Position numbers and translations under genes: made by a program
The notes under the pieces: model-generated
Told to the model about the DNA's origin: nothing
What the model saw: only the letters and a program-made list of their open reading frames with translations
Database searches by the model: none
Assembly (NCBI GenBank): GCA_951799405.1
Contig: OX637350.1
Location: 3,395,852 to 3,459,851, forward strand
Direction: 5' to 3'
DNA: 64,000 bases
From: Agapetus fuscipes
Lineage: Eukaryota > Arthropoda > Insecta > Trichoptera > Glossosomatidae
In this document: positions 52,229 to 62,605 of the stretch, piece after piece
How the letters are laid out: every line of letters begins with the position of its first letter
Position numbering within the stretch: position 1 is the stretch's first letter

Positions 52229-52467
52229 TGAATGATAGGTTGGTATGAGGCTCCCGTGCTGTAAAGATCGGTTCACTTTTGCCAATGCCACCCCGGTTCA
52301 GGGAACGGCAGCAGGAGTTGCAAGGTTTATGTCCATGTAAGGTTTTCTTTATTTGTATGCACACATGCAGAATGTGTAGGCGCGAACCTACATGTGCTTG
52401 TCTGTAGGCATGCATTTCATATGAGCCTTAAATGTAAACATATCCTTACGGCTTAGATTATAGATAG
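52229..52467 (+). mobile_element. Fam-A SINE, full length, compensatory stem
   Basis: GATAGGTTGGTATGAGGCTC to CGGCTTAGATTATAGATAG. Its internal stem reads TGTAGG/CCTACA where most copies have TGTAAG/CTTACA. Confidence 0.8.
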
Positions 52468-53365
52468 ATGGTACGAGCTCGTACTTAAAGCATTTTTAAA
52501 CAACCTTTAAATTGATAATATTGTTAAGTTTAATTTTTCTGTTTAGAAGTAAAATCAATGTAAATATTATGCTTTCTTAAATTCTGGCATTCATCACAAA
52601 AGTAACAGAGTTGTAAAAATATTCTTAAACCTTGATTAAAGGGCTTGTACGTACATAGGCGAAGTTACCGGAGAAGTAGAAATTAATAATGAAAATGCAT
52701 TCATCTAATTGAAATTCCCGCACCTAGGTGTTATTTCATTTGCCTAGTTGTCGGGTTCCCACTTTCCAGTCAGTCACGCTACGACAGTGCGGGTCGCCAA
52801 CTTGCAGGGCTCAAAGACGGTTGAAAATTATATGACACCTCAACATTCAACATTGATTCGTTTTTCAAAACCGAACGAATACGATTTGATGATTTGATTT
52901 GAATACGATTAGAAGAGTTTAAGGCTTACACGACCGACTGTTGACCTTGGAGAGTTGCTTTCCGGGATCTGTTACATCAGAGCTGGAGTTTGACTGCAAT
53001 GGGCTTCTTCGGCGTGAAGATATGTTAAAGGTGATTTTGATATAATATGTTTATGTAAACATAAACTAGATGAAGTTGGTAACATACTTGTTTATTATAC
53101 ATCATATATTTGGTGTACTATTTTGTGCTCCACACCGTAATAAGAAAGAAGCATAGATGTTTGGTTCAGAAGCATTACAGTTTTTCTGTAAGTATATAAA
53201 TAAATAAAAAATCTACATTAACTACTAAGTATTCACATGCTTGTACACGAGATTTGTACTAGTACGTGTGGTGTTTTGTGAAGAACGCAATGTTCGTCAG
53301 CAGTAATAAAGGTCATTTTTTCCCTGTTAATTTTATTCGCTACTAAAGCGGATACATGCTACTTA
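52468..53365. other. Unassigned spacer
   Basis: No gene or repeat recognised. 52740-52830 is modestly GC-richer. Confidence 0.3.
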
Positions 53366-53470
53366 ATAATAATAATGAAAGATTTTTATAGCGCCTTTCA
53401 TGCTCTTGGTCATCCCAAAGGCGCTTGCTCACATGAGCGCGCGAACAGGTGGGTCTTCAACCCCTTTCTA
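53366..53470. repeat. AATAAT-led repeat with AGCGCCTTT hairpin
   Basis: (AAT)n at 53366-53378, then AGCGCCTTT and AAAGGCGCT 20 bp or so apart, forming a 9-bp stem. The layout resembles a dispersed element end, but only one copy is in the window. Confidence 0.4.
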
Positions 53471-53719
53471 ACTTGTAATAGTACGTACTCTCAAATAAAA
53501 ACTTCTTCCTGTGATGCAGAGTTGAGACCTTGCAAAATCCATCGAACCATAATCAAGGTGCATTTATTAATTAACATAGTAATTAAGTAAAATGCATCAC
53601 AATACCCACACATAAAAAGTATTAAGATGGTCTATTTAGATTTTAGACGATAACTAATAATCGAGTTTGATTATACGTCACGAAAGAAAAACAACGAAAG
53701 TTGAGGTAGACTTGTCTTG

Positions 53720-54124
53720 TATCCTGCCGCCATTCCTCTAGGGGTGGCCGGTACCTCCACACAAGTGCCTCCACTTGACTCTGTCCTTGCATACTTCTTT
53801 CATCTCATCTAATTTCATCACTCTTTTCATGCATGCTCTTCTCTTGTTTCCACTCTGTAAATTCCATTCATTCGCAATCTCACTTATCTGATCAATCCAT
53901 TGTTTCCTAGGTCTTCCCCTTCCACGCTTATCTATTACATTCCCTTTATACACTCTTTTTGTCAGTCGGTCTTCATTCATCCTTTCAATATGTCCAAACC
54001 ATCGCATCACACTTCTTTGAACTTTCACTTTCACGCTTTCTTTTACTCCGCATTCATTCAGAACCCATTCGTTTCTCACTCTATCTTTCAGTGTTTTTCC
54101 TGTCATACTTCTCAAATGAGCCAT
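53720..54124 (-). pseudogene. LINE ORF2 C-terminus, type 1, longest open copy
   Basis: The minus strand encodes about 125 LINE residues ending in a stop at 53738: LKDRVRNEWVLNECGVKESV, MRWFGHIERMNEDRLTKRVY, DKRGRGRPRKQWIDQISEIA, a KRVMKLDEMKEVCKD segment, KWRHLCGGTGHP. It aligns along its length with 31735-32160 and lacks RT and endonuclease domains. The start shown is the upstream methionine and need not be biological. A 5'-truncated insertion. Confidence 0.88.
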
Positions 54125-54299
54125 TACGACGAATACTGGATTCCCACAGTATTAGTTTGTGGGAAAGGTTCGACGGTATAATGGATTCAGGGTTGTCTGG
54201 AATCAAATCAAATGCCCTGTTTACCGTGTACAAGTTACTCACACCTTAACTGTGAGATCCGGATTTAGTCCCCGAACCGCAATATCATGGATGACAGGT

Positions 54300-54850
54300 T
54301 AGAACGACACAGTGACAAAATAACACATGACAGATCGACAGACGACAGAACAACACGTGATATAACAACACACGACAGAACAATACATGATATAACGACA
54401 TATGAAAGAACAACATATGACAGAACATCAAATGACAAAACCTCCCATGACATTACATCACTATGACAGTACGTCACTATGACAAAACAACACAAGGACA
54501 AAACCTCCCATGACAAAAAATCACATACCTAAAACAGAACATACGATGAATGGCACATGAAAAAACATCACTAACACAAACATTTTTTTGCCTATTATGA
54601 GTCCTTATGGTGTTTTCTGTTTTGTGGTGTTTTTTCATGTGCCGTTGATGATATATTTTATTTTAAGGTATGTGATGTTTTGTCATTGTGATGTTTTGTC
54701 ATTTTGATGTATTTTCCTACGATGTTTTGTCATTTTAATATTTTGTCATGTGATGTATTGTCATTGTGATGTAATTTCATGCGAAGTTTTGTCATATGTT
54801 GTTTTGCCATGTGCCGTTACGTCATGTTGTTTTGTCACTGTGTCATTCTA
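54300..54850. mobile_element. Fold-back element, complete
   Basis: Ends TAGAACGACACAGTGACAAA and TTTGTCACTGTGTCATTCTA differ by one base as inverted repeats. Left arm 54300-54560 and right arm 54605-54850 are built of 15-20 bp subunits (ATGACAGAACATCA; TGATGTTTTGTCAT). A short loop lies between. Non-coding. Confidence 0.8.
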
Positions 54851-55311
54851 CAGTGGAATCAAAATCATGATATTTTATTCCATGCATTCAGACTCTACTA
54901 CATGAAGAACTAGCTTCAGTGTATCCACTTTTACGAAAAAAAAATATACGAAATTTAACAAATAATATTGCGAGCAATGTACAAATTACGTAGATTAAGA
55001 TACGTATTATTTTTTATTCTAGGTATGTAGTAACCTTTATGTCGAGAGAATTTCATGTCTGCATGTATTGAAATAATTTGTACGAGCATAAATAACACCT
55101 GTCAAGCTGTCAAACTCAAAAAAAAAATGCGTGTTGCCAAAATGTCACTTACCTATTGAAAAAACATTATTAATTTTTAAAAAACGGTAACTCGTTTTAA
55201 AATGTGAGTATTTTTACCTTAAAATTATTCAGTTCAGGTTAACTGTATTTTTTTTTATCTTAATTTATTTTACAGTTTATTCTTCTCGAGTAAAATATTT
55301 GGAAACCAGTA
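54851..55311. other. AT-rich spacer
   Basis: No gene or repeat recognised. Confidence 0.3.
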
Positions 55312-55430
55312 CACAGCGAAAATGTATAGAATAAACAACGGCACACCTAGGGAGTGACTTTGTTTTCATACTTTTATTTATTTATTTACGCAATTGAAGT
55401 GAATTTGCGCAATGTTTTATACTAGAGTTG
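55312..55430 (+). mobile_element. MITE-G copy
   Basis: GCGAAAATGTATAGAATAAA, ACGGCACACCTAGGGAGTGA, then TTTACGCAATTGAAGTGAAT and TTGCGCAATG. Confidence 0.65.
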
Positions 55431-55616
55431 AAGGTTGTAAGCAAATAATATCAAAGAGCTAACGGCATAGTTGATGCCCTCACGTTTTCACTACATTGTG
55501 AACATGAATAGAATATTTAAAAAAAACATTGTAGGAGCGCCCAAAACCTGCTATTTTATATCAGTACACAAAACTGTACGTTAATCTGGTAGAAAATGTA
55601 GAAAACGCTAAAAAAA

Positions 55617-55935
55617 ACGCAGCTAAGCTACACGTATAGTGTTACTTCCTGCCGCATTCTCCCCGAAGGACTCGAATATGGCAAGTGGAACCTATTTTTT
55701 TTTTCAGTCAAGGGGGCCGGCCTTATGCCAACGACTTCAGTTGAAGTGGGGGTTTGCCAGCACCAGAGGGGGCTGGTACTAATTTTTGTAAAGACTCAAT
55801 AAACGTTGCTGTTATTTCAATTTAGGTTTGAAATTATCACCGAAATGGGAAAACATTTCTGACACCCTGGTGGTATTCGATCCGCGCTCTCAGCACGGAA
55901 TGCAAGCACTCTACCAACTGCGCTATCGATCGGAC
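55617..55935 (-). mobile_element. Fam-B SINE, full length
   Basis: AACGCAGCTAAGCTACACGT tail, CAAGGGGGCCGGCCTTATGC, AATGCAAGCACTCTACCAAC and CGCTATCGATCGGAC head. Confidence 0.9.
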
Positions 55936-56619
55936 GAAATTTACTAAATATGTACATATTTGAATCGAATATCTCTTTCTCTCTTACTATTAAAACAAGA
56001 GAATGAAAAGAGATGAAATTTACGTTTAGTTTTATGTTTCAAAATAAAATCAGCACCTAAAAACAGCTCTTTTGATGTTAGTTCTTAGAATCACAATTTC
56101 GCACACTTTTTTTTAACATATCGTTTTTATTTCTTTTTTGCCTTTAAATAAAACTAGAGTTCGGCATTCCAATACCTGATGTATACTTTTGAATGTAAAA
56201 TAGTAATACAAAAAACGTGGAGCGTTTGACCGAATTTTTGTACATTATTGAGTTCGCCATCTTAAATCTTAAAAACAAAAATAAAAATGGATAAAATTTA
56301 GCTTGTACCAAAATGAGCTCAATTGAGTAAAGATTGCTTTCATTTAAAGAATATTCTAGAAAATGTAGAGCGCAACGGAATAAATTTTATTTCAACGTTA
56401 ATTTTATTATTTTTATAATAATTGCAAATGAGTTTTTTTTTTCTCGTTTCTCATTAAATGTCGTAGAATAAAAAAAAAATGGGAATACTTAATTGGACCG
56501 CACAAAAGAATATTTATGAGGTAATAAGAGAAAAACAATTAAAATAAAAAAAAAACGTGTGTTAATATGATTTCTTAAAACATTATTTAAAAGACATTTA
56601 ATTAAAATTTTACAAATGA
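55936..56619. other. AT-rich spacer
   Basis: No gene or repeat recognised. Confidence 0.3.
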
Positions 56620-56680
56620 TTTTCCCCTTCGGGGATAACGCGGCAAGAAGTAACACTGTATGTGTAGCTTAGTTGCGTTT
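56620..56680 (+). mobile_element. Fam-B SINE, 3' end only
   Basis: TTCCCCTTCGGGGATAACGC, GCAAGAAGTAACACTGTATG, CTTAGTTGCGTTT. A strongly 5'-truncated copy. Confidence 0.8.
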
Positions 56681-56774
56681 ATTTTCAATACATAATATTA
56701 TAGAGAAAATCAAATTTCATAATTTGATAGAATATTTTTTAGTATTATATAAATAAACTTTAAGCTATTCCTTA

Positions 56775-56890
56775 CGGTGTTATTTACATACAACAAATCC
56801 ACGGCTCATCCGCAGCCTACAGTGATATATTCCATACAAAAATCGATACTCCGTAGATCAGCTATGTATCAAACGTTTTGTGAATAGCAC
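56775..56890. repeat. Dispersed repeat, second copy
   Basis: Counterpart of 32164-32290: ATACAACAAATCCACGGCTC, TATTCCATACAAAAATCGAT, GTTTTGTGAATAGC. Confidence 0.55.
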
Positions 56891-57205
56891 TTTAAGAGTT
56901 AAAAAATGGTAGGAAGATAAAACTAGATATTTGATATCAAGATGGCGTCCATATGGGATTATTGTAAACGTGACATAAGCATTCTAGATTGAAAACACAG
57001 CTGGTAAAACAGATTCCTAAATTATTAATATTATAGATTAATAATATTATAAGGATAGAATTATAATACACTATTTCCTAGATAAAAAAACTATTAATAC
57101 ATTGCATATTAATTCATTAGAATAAATTACAGTGTTATTCAGAGTCAGACGTTAACTTAGCACTCATGTATACTCATAATTTTATCAATAAAAAACACGT
57201 ACTTA

Positions 57206-57500
57206 GGGGCTGTCCATATATTACGTCATTTGCATTAAGGGGGGGGGGGGGAGTCTGGTCTGCGGATGATGGTAAATGATGTACGAGTACCAAAAGTGAC
57301 GTCGTTCTTGTAAATACCAATTTCTACAAAATATTCAAAATAGTATGTAAGTAATATAACATTACTAATTATTAAGCTCATCCATTATTACAGCAAGAGG
57401 GGGAGGGGGGTCATTAGATAATGACTATAGGATGATTGTAAGGGGGGGGGGGGGGGTCGAAAATCGGCCAAAATCGATGACGTAATTTATGGACGGCCCC
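57206..57500. mobile_element. MITE-C element, complete, reverse orientation
   Basis: Ends GGGGCTGTCCATATATTACG and CGTAATTTATGGACGGCCCC, flanked by TTA on both sides (57203-57205, 57501-57503). G-runs of 11 or more near both ends. Matches 38144-38421 and 51486-51772. Confidence 0.9.
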
Positions 57501-57503
57501 TTA

Positions 57504-58550
57504 GCATGTTGGTGCACCAATTAATCTGTCGTTTATGATTTAACAGATTTTATCTAAATTCAAAGGCAAGACCTTTCCTGCAATAAGTAAATACTTAAGC
57601 AATAAATCGACTCTAAATAGCAATGATTTTAAGAGTTAATAGTGTTAGTGTTGTTCTCGTATGATTACGTTAGTATTGAAGTCATCGCGATCACATTTCA
57701 TGGTTAATCCCAGCCAAGCGACCGTGAGACGAATACCGTTACGTAAAAAAAATCCAATACAATCTAAAAAAAGATGCAGGTATTTTTTTCTGCACATCTG
57801 AATGTTGTATATCGACTTATTACATCAGGAAAGGTCAGTCAGCCGACATATTTTTTGTAATTTTAATACGAATATAAAAATATTGAAACATTTACAATAT
57901 ATATTTTTTCAATAAAGTTTTTTTTACTTATTGACTTGTCCAATCTGAATACTCTTACTTAATCACTAAATCCTATTGGTCTACTTCAATTGCAAAAAAC
58001 AATACCTAGTTATTAAAAACAAAAACAAAAACGTCGTAATAAATTTATGATATTTATGATAAAAGTATTCTCTGAAAGATTTCCATATAATTAATCTATT
58101 AAATACGGAGAATAAAACATAAAAATAAATTCTTACAAACAACGGATCAATTCAGCTTGTATTTAAATCAAGCCGAAATTTCTTTATTGACGTGAAAATG
58201 TGAGCCGTAATCAAAGGTGGCAATGTATTCTATTTTCAGAAAATAAGATAAATTTATATAAACAAAATCTTTTTTTAAATACAAATAATCTCCCAGCATG
58301 TGACGCGTTTATCATTTCACGTGTCATCCCGATGCTGGGGTCTTTTTTTATTTTGTTTATTTTTTGCGAGTTCCTGGACCCACTTCAATTTCTTCAATTT
58401 CCCCAGCGATCCACCTAATATCCGGTTAGTGACGTCATCGCGTTTTGTGACCTGTAGCACGAGTATTAATTTGTACGAGCTTTTACTCTGCAAGGGAGTC
58501 ATCGAGTGATCTCGTATAACGAACAATAATATTTTAGAATCTTATAATAT
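57504..58550. other. Unassigned region
   Basis: Overlapping frames of about 70 codons on both strands at 58200-58526, no recognisable domain. Local GC rise near 58390-58450. Not called. Confidence 0.3.
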
Positions 58551-58555
58551 CAGCA

Positions 58556-58640
58556 TCAATTGCAAGACAACCCGGGATGTGTGTTGGCTTCCTTGATCAA
58601 CAGCAGCCAACGCTGCCTGCCTAAAGTCTTCCTTCTTTAG
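58556..58640 (-). pseudogene. LINE ORF2 C-terminus, type 2, frameshifted
   Basis: On the minus strand GAAGGAAGACTTTAGGCAGG, CAGCGTTGGCTGCTG, TCAAGGAAGCCAACACACAT and CCCGGGTTGTCTTGC align with 5860-5935, where the frame reads RQRWQRLLREAKTHPG. Frameshifts and a stop break it. A GATGCTGATA tail follows. Confidence 0.6.
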
Positions 58641-59525
58641 TCTCATCTCAAAAAGGATCAAGATTGATTGATATGGGTACCATTTCACTACGTCTCTTAA
58701 GGACCGTTACGACAACTCTATGTGAAACCACTTATACTAGGAGTATATGCAATAGATAAATTCCTGTTTTGATATATTGAATGATAAAATTGCAAGGCTT
58801 AAAACAATTGATTACATTTTTAAATGGACTTCAACCATTCTGAATTTAGTTTACTTTTTTTTTGCATACCTATAATCTTCATTTTTTCTTCTTTTAATAA
58901 ATAATTGTAAATTTACTTGTCTTTTCAAATACCAATCAAACTGCGTAATTTTTCCAGAAACTGTTTTGTTTATAAAAAAAAAGCTGCCTGGAAACATTTG
59001 TTTTTTCAGACCCTTGAAAATTTGTGATTCAAAGATGGAACCTAACCAATTCACTTATGACTATTTAAGACAATCTGTTTTACTTGATATACGAATCATT
59101 CGTAATGGGAGGTGCTCATTATGAGAGGTTACAGTGTATACCAAATTTTTATTGAAAATTCACAGGGGTGCTTATACTACTAATAATAGGATACTCGATG
59201 ACTTTCTTACACAGTAACTGTACCGACTATACTTCCGGGGGTAGGTTCACAAAATCATCCCTAATTACTTAACCTCTCTCCTTGAGATGACAGTTTTTGC
59301 TGCGGTCGGATCTGTCGTATCCAGACATTAGCGATATATCCCATACAAGAGACGGTAATGAGTTGTTGTTAGATGTTATATTAGGTAAATAGCTTCCCGA
59401 GAAAACCCTGATTAATCGGGTAAACAAAGGTGATAGAAAAAACATGAACTCAACATGCGTAGAAAAGTACTACGAAAAAAAGTATATCGACGGTTAAAAG
59501 GAAGTTTTGGTCAAAAATGAGTTAT
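58641..59525. other. Unassigned spacer
   Basis: No gene or repeat recognised. Confidence 0.3.
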
Positions 59526-59526
59526 G

Positions 59527-59810
59527 AATGATATCCTGGATAACTGGAAGGTCGTGGGTTCGAATCCCGGCAGAGCACAAAAAATATACCATTTATATTT
59601 TCAAATTTGCTCTTCGCTGGGTTGAAAAATTCATAAACCTTTACCAAAGACCGGTTATCAAAAGGTACATCCAGCCTTACAACAACTGGGTCTTGCTTGA
59701 GAATTGGCGCTTTCTACAGCGACGACCAAGCTCGCAGAGGGCTCTTGAGGAGTGATACACACAAAAACAGCGCTCACCAAAAAAATCAGCCTAATTTAAT
59801 TTAATTTTAA
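59527..59810 (+). mobile_element. Fam-D SINE with alternative 3' end
   Basis: The B-box region GGGTTCGAATCCCGGCAG is intact. Body: TTTGCTCTTCGCTGGGTTGA, AAAGACCGGTTATCAAAAGG, TTGGCGCTTTCTACAGCGAC. Instead of the Fam-E tail it ends GAGGGCTCTTGAGGAGTGAT and ACACAAAAACAGCGCTCACC, as at 62530-62605. Confidence 0.8.
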
Positions 59811-60576
59811 TCCTACTGAAAAAAAATCCGCTCTTTCTAGTGCGCTGAGTCCCATAGCTGCGATAATTGGTTCATTTTGTATGGAATACCACTTGGGCCT
59901 TTAATGTGATGGTTTCCCGTTTCTTTCCACATTTAATCTTTTGTTCAACAAAATAAATTAATAACGAAATTTTTCAAGAAGTAAATCCAATGTTTTAACA
60001 TTTGACTTAGCAGAAAGCATTAAAATACGGTATTGATACGCCACACTCAAGTAATGAAGGCCCTGGATTTCGCCGCCCGCCGAACTCCATGACAAAACTT
60101 AACCCTGAACGCTGATTGGCCGGCGTTCGGCAAAACACCGGCCAATACAAATTTAGTCATAAATTTCAAGTGCTTAAATTAAATAAAAAGCAAACATTTG
60201 ATCTCATTATTTGTCGCCCGGTGGGCAGAAAACTTGTGACCTGTAACTTGTACTGAAAAGAGAGAATAAAAAACGAATGTCAAAAATCCAAAAACCAAGT
60301 CTTCCTCATTTTGAAGAGACGGTATCAGTATGCTAGGTGTTGGAGGGAGGATAATGAAAAGCCATGTAAGTAAGTTGATTTGGAAGTTTTTGTGTTACGC
60401 ACGCCATTAATGTGAAAAGTAAAGTCGGAGAGGAAATTACTATTATCGAGTTGGTCTGATTACTCACTCAGCCAACTTTTCAAAGCCCGCCAATGTATAT
60501 AATCAACTCAAACTTTTCACTTCGCATTGTGTTCCGTACACACCGAGTATAAAACAATAACATGAACTCTTATTCG
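59811..60576. other. Unassigned spacer
   Basis: 60060-60140 is GC-rich and contains CGCCGCCCGCCGAACTCC. No frame or repeat supported. Confidence 0.3.
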
Positions 60577-60662
60577 ATTACGTAAACATAAAATGTATGG
60601 CGTATACGAAGGCACTCTTAGTGAGTAATTTAGTTTCCGTACATTTTTCGAATAGTATGAAA
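60577..60662 (+). mobile_element. MITE-G copy
   Basis: CGATTACGTAAACATAAAAT, GAAGGCACTCTTAGTGAGTA, TTTAGTTTCCGTACATTTTT. Confidence 0.6.
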
Positions 60663-60671
60663 TTGCTTGTA

Positions 60672-60925
60672 CTCCTTGACTGATAGGTTGGTATGCGGCT
60701 GACCACCCATACTGTAAAAATTGGTTCACTTTGCGAATGTCACCCCTGCTTCAGGGAAGGTCGGCAAGAGTTGCAGGGCTTATGTTCATTTGAGATTGGG
60801 GTTTTTTATATTGTAGGTCCACATGCAGCATGTGTAAGCGCGAAATTATGCATGTCTGCTTGTGCGAATGCATTTAATATGAATCTCAAATGATACATAT
60901 CTTTGCAGCTTAGATTTAGATTTAG
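60672..60925 (+). mobile_element. Fam-A SINE, full length
   Basis: CTCCTTGACTGATAGGTTGG through GCAGCTTAGATTTAGATTTA. Upstream GAAATTGCTTGTA and downstream GAAACATTTGTAT may be a diverged target duplication. Confidence 0.85.
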
Positions 60926-60952
60926 ATGAAACATTTGTATAAATTTCCCTCG

Positions 60953-61075
60953 ATACGTAAAATGAAAATGTATGGAATATACGACGGCACTCCTATTAAT
61001 TGATATAACTTTCATATATTTTTTTGTTCATTCACCTAATCGAGGAGAGTCTACGCAATGCATTATACACAGGAT
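60953..61075 (+). mobile_element. MITE-G copy
   Basis: GTAAAATGAAAATGTATGGA, ATACGACGGCACTCCTATTA, AATCGAGGAGAGTCTACGCA. Confidence 0.65.
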
Positions 61076-61181
61076 TTTTTACAGTGTGATACAAACCGAT
61101 TATATATGTAGTCAAGAAACTGTCTTGAGAAAAGGGCTTCATCAGATATTTTTATCCCTTATACCTGATATTTATTATTTG

Positions 61182-61440
61182 TATTCCTTGACTTAAAGAT
61201 TGGTAAGAGGCTGACCCATGCTGTAAAAAAAAAATTGTTCACTTTGCCAATGCTACCAGCGAAGCTTCAGGGAAGGTCGGCAAAAGTAGCCGGGTTTATT
61301 TTCATTTCAGGTTCGGATTTTAATTTGTAAGTAGGTACACATGCAGTATTTGTAAGCGCGAACTTACACGTGTCTGTTTGTGGGCATGCATTTTATGTAA
61401 ACCTTAAATGTTAATATTTATTTGCAAATAAGATTATAGA
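61182..61440 (+). mobile_element. Fam-A SINE, full length
   Basis: TTCCTTGACTTAAAGATTGG through TATTTGCAAATAAGATTATA. Carries TGTAAGCGCGAACTTACA. An A-run is expanded near 61226. Confidence 0.85.
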
Positions 61441-61524
61441 TACGAATATAACCTTACAGGCTTTTCAAGACGATGGAACGGCAACTGTCTACAGATTGTC
61501 TGAGACATTATTTAGTCTTATCCA

Positions 61525-61610
61525 CACGACTTAGTCGAGTGGTAAGCGATGAAATTCTTAGCCCAGCATTTATAAGACGTGAATGGGATTCGAGCCAAGA
61601 GCTTGTGCGG
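61525..61610 (+). mobile_element. tRNA-like SINE head, unclassified
   Basis: A-box-like TTAGTCGAGTGGTAAGCGAT and B-box GGATTCGAGCC at tRNA-like spacing. Acceptor pairing is not convincing, so not a functional tRNA. Confidence 0.45.
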
Positions 61611-61667
61611 CTTTGTTGTGACGGATCCGCATGCTTTCATCTCATTGTACGTCAAATATAATCTATC

Positions 61668-62205
61668 AACTATGCAAGTAGTCAAGCAGACACACGTAAG
61701 TAATTAAGTACTAGTATAAGCGGTAAAAAATCATGTAGCAAGTAGTCAAGCGGACACTAGAAAGTATTAAGGTAGTAGTATTAGCGGGAAATAAAAATGT
61801 TGTAAGTAATCAAGTAGTAAGTAAAGAAGTAGTTAGTGAACAAATAGTAAGTTATTAAGTAGTCAGTAATTAAGTAGTAAGTAATCAATTGGTAAGTAAT
61901 TAAGTATTAACGGGGCTATTCTTGGACATTTTAATCGTCGGTTGAGCCCACGCTTTTACAAACTAATGATACCTACCTGGGCTGAAAGTTTCATCACCAC
62001 GGTCATTCTTACCAACCGAAATTTGGTAATATTTGTATGAAGACTAATCAGCTGCTCACTTGCGGTCATCTTGAATTGACAGGTCTGCTTACAAATGCAT
62101 CATTAGTTTGTCAAAGCGTGGGCTAAACGGGCGACTAAAATGTCTAAGAATAGCTCCGTAAGTAATCTAGTAGTAAGTAATTAATTACTAAGTCATCAAG
62201 TGGTA
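61668..62205. repeat. AAGTAGTAAGTAATC low-order repeat, split by MITE-T
   Basis: Degenerate units of AAGTAGTAAGTAATCAAGT run from 61668 to 61910 and resume at 62159-62205, with MITE-T in between. Confidence 0.8.
61911..62158. mobile_element. MITE-T element, complete
   Basis: About 60-bp terminal inverted repeats: CGGGGCTATTCTTGGACATT at the left, AATGTCTAAGAATAGCTCCG at the right, including CCCACGCTTTTACAAACTAA. Flanked by TAA on both sides, as for PIF/Harbinger-type insertions (inference). Confidence 0.88.
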
Positions 62206-62291
62206 AGTATCAGCAGAATGTCTGTATGAACTTATCACATTTCAATTTCATCAATCACTATTTAGCCACCTTAAAGGTAAAAAAAAAGGTT
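62206..62291. other. Short spacer
   Basis: Nothing recognised. Confidence 0.3.
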
Positions 62292-62390
62292 AGTCGGTGT
62301 TATGGCCGAGAGGGCCAAGTGGGCTGATCTTTCTAGCGTATTTGAAATAAAATAACATTGGTTCGAGTGCTATGACAAACCTCTAAACTA
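62292..62390 (+). mobile_element. Fam-C SINE head
   Basis: GTCGGTGTTATGGCCGAGAG (A box), TCTAGCGTATTTGAAATAAA, ATTGGTTCGAGTGC (B box). The most tRNA-like of the Fam-C heads. Confidence 0.75.
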
Positions 62391-62509
62391 CACGATTTTC
62401 AAAGTTTTCGAGTATTTTCTCTCGTAGAAAATAGGTGCATTTATCTGGGAAACCCATGTAAGCTTAATATTTCAGTATCACCTTTCAGATATCGATTTAA
62501 TTTGAATTG

Positions 62510-62605
62510 GCGCTGGACTAGAGACGAACAAGAGTAGAGAGAGCTCTTGAGGTGTGATTTACACAAAAACAGAGTTCACTACACAAATCAGCATGAAATT
62601 TATTT
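62510..62605 (+). mobile_element. Fam-D alternative 3' end
   Basis: GAATTGGCGCTGGACTAGAG, GAGCTCTTGAGGTGTGATTT, ACACAAAAACAGAGTTCACT match the end of 59527-59810. The SINE head is missing. Confidence 0.65.

Noticed and set aside
62292..62380. Possible Leu/Ser tRNA
   Set aside because: A and B boxes are present, but the arms do not pair as a complete cloverleaf, and the same head occurs in other Fam-C copies followed by SINE body.
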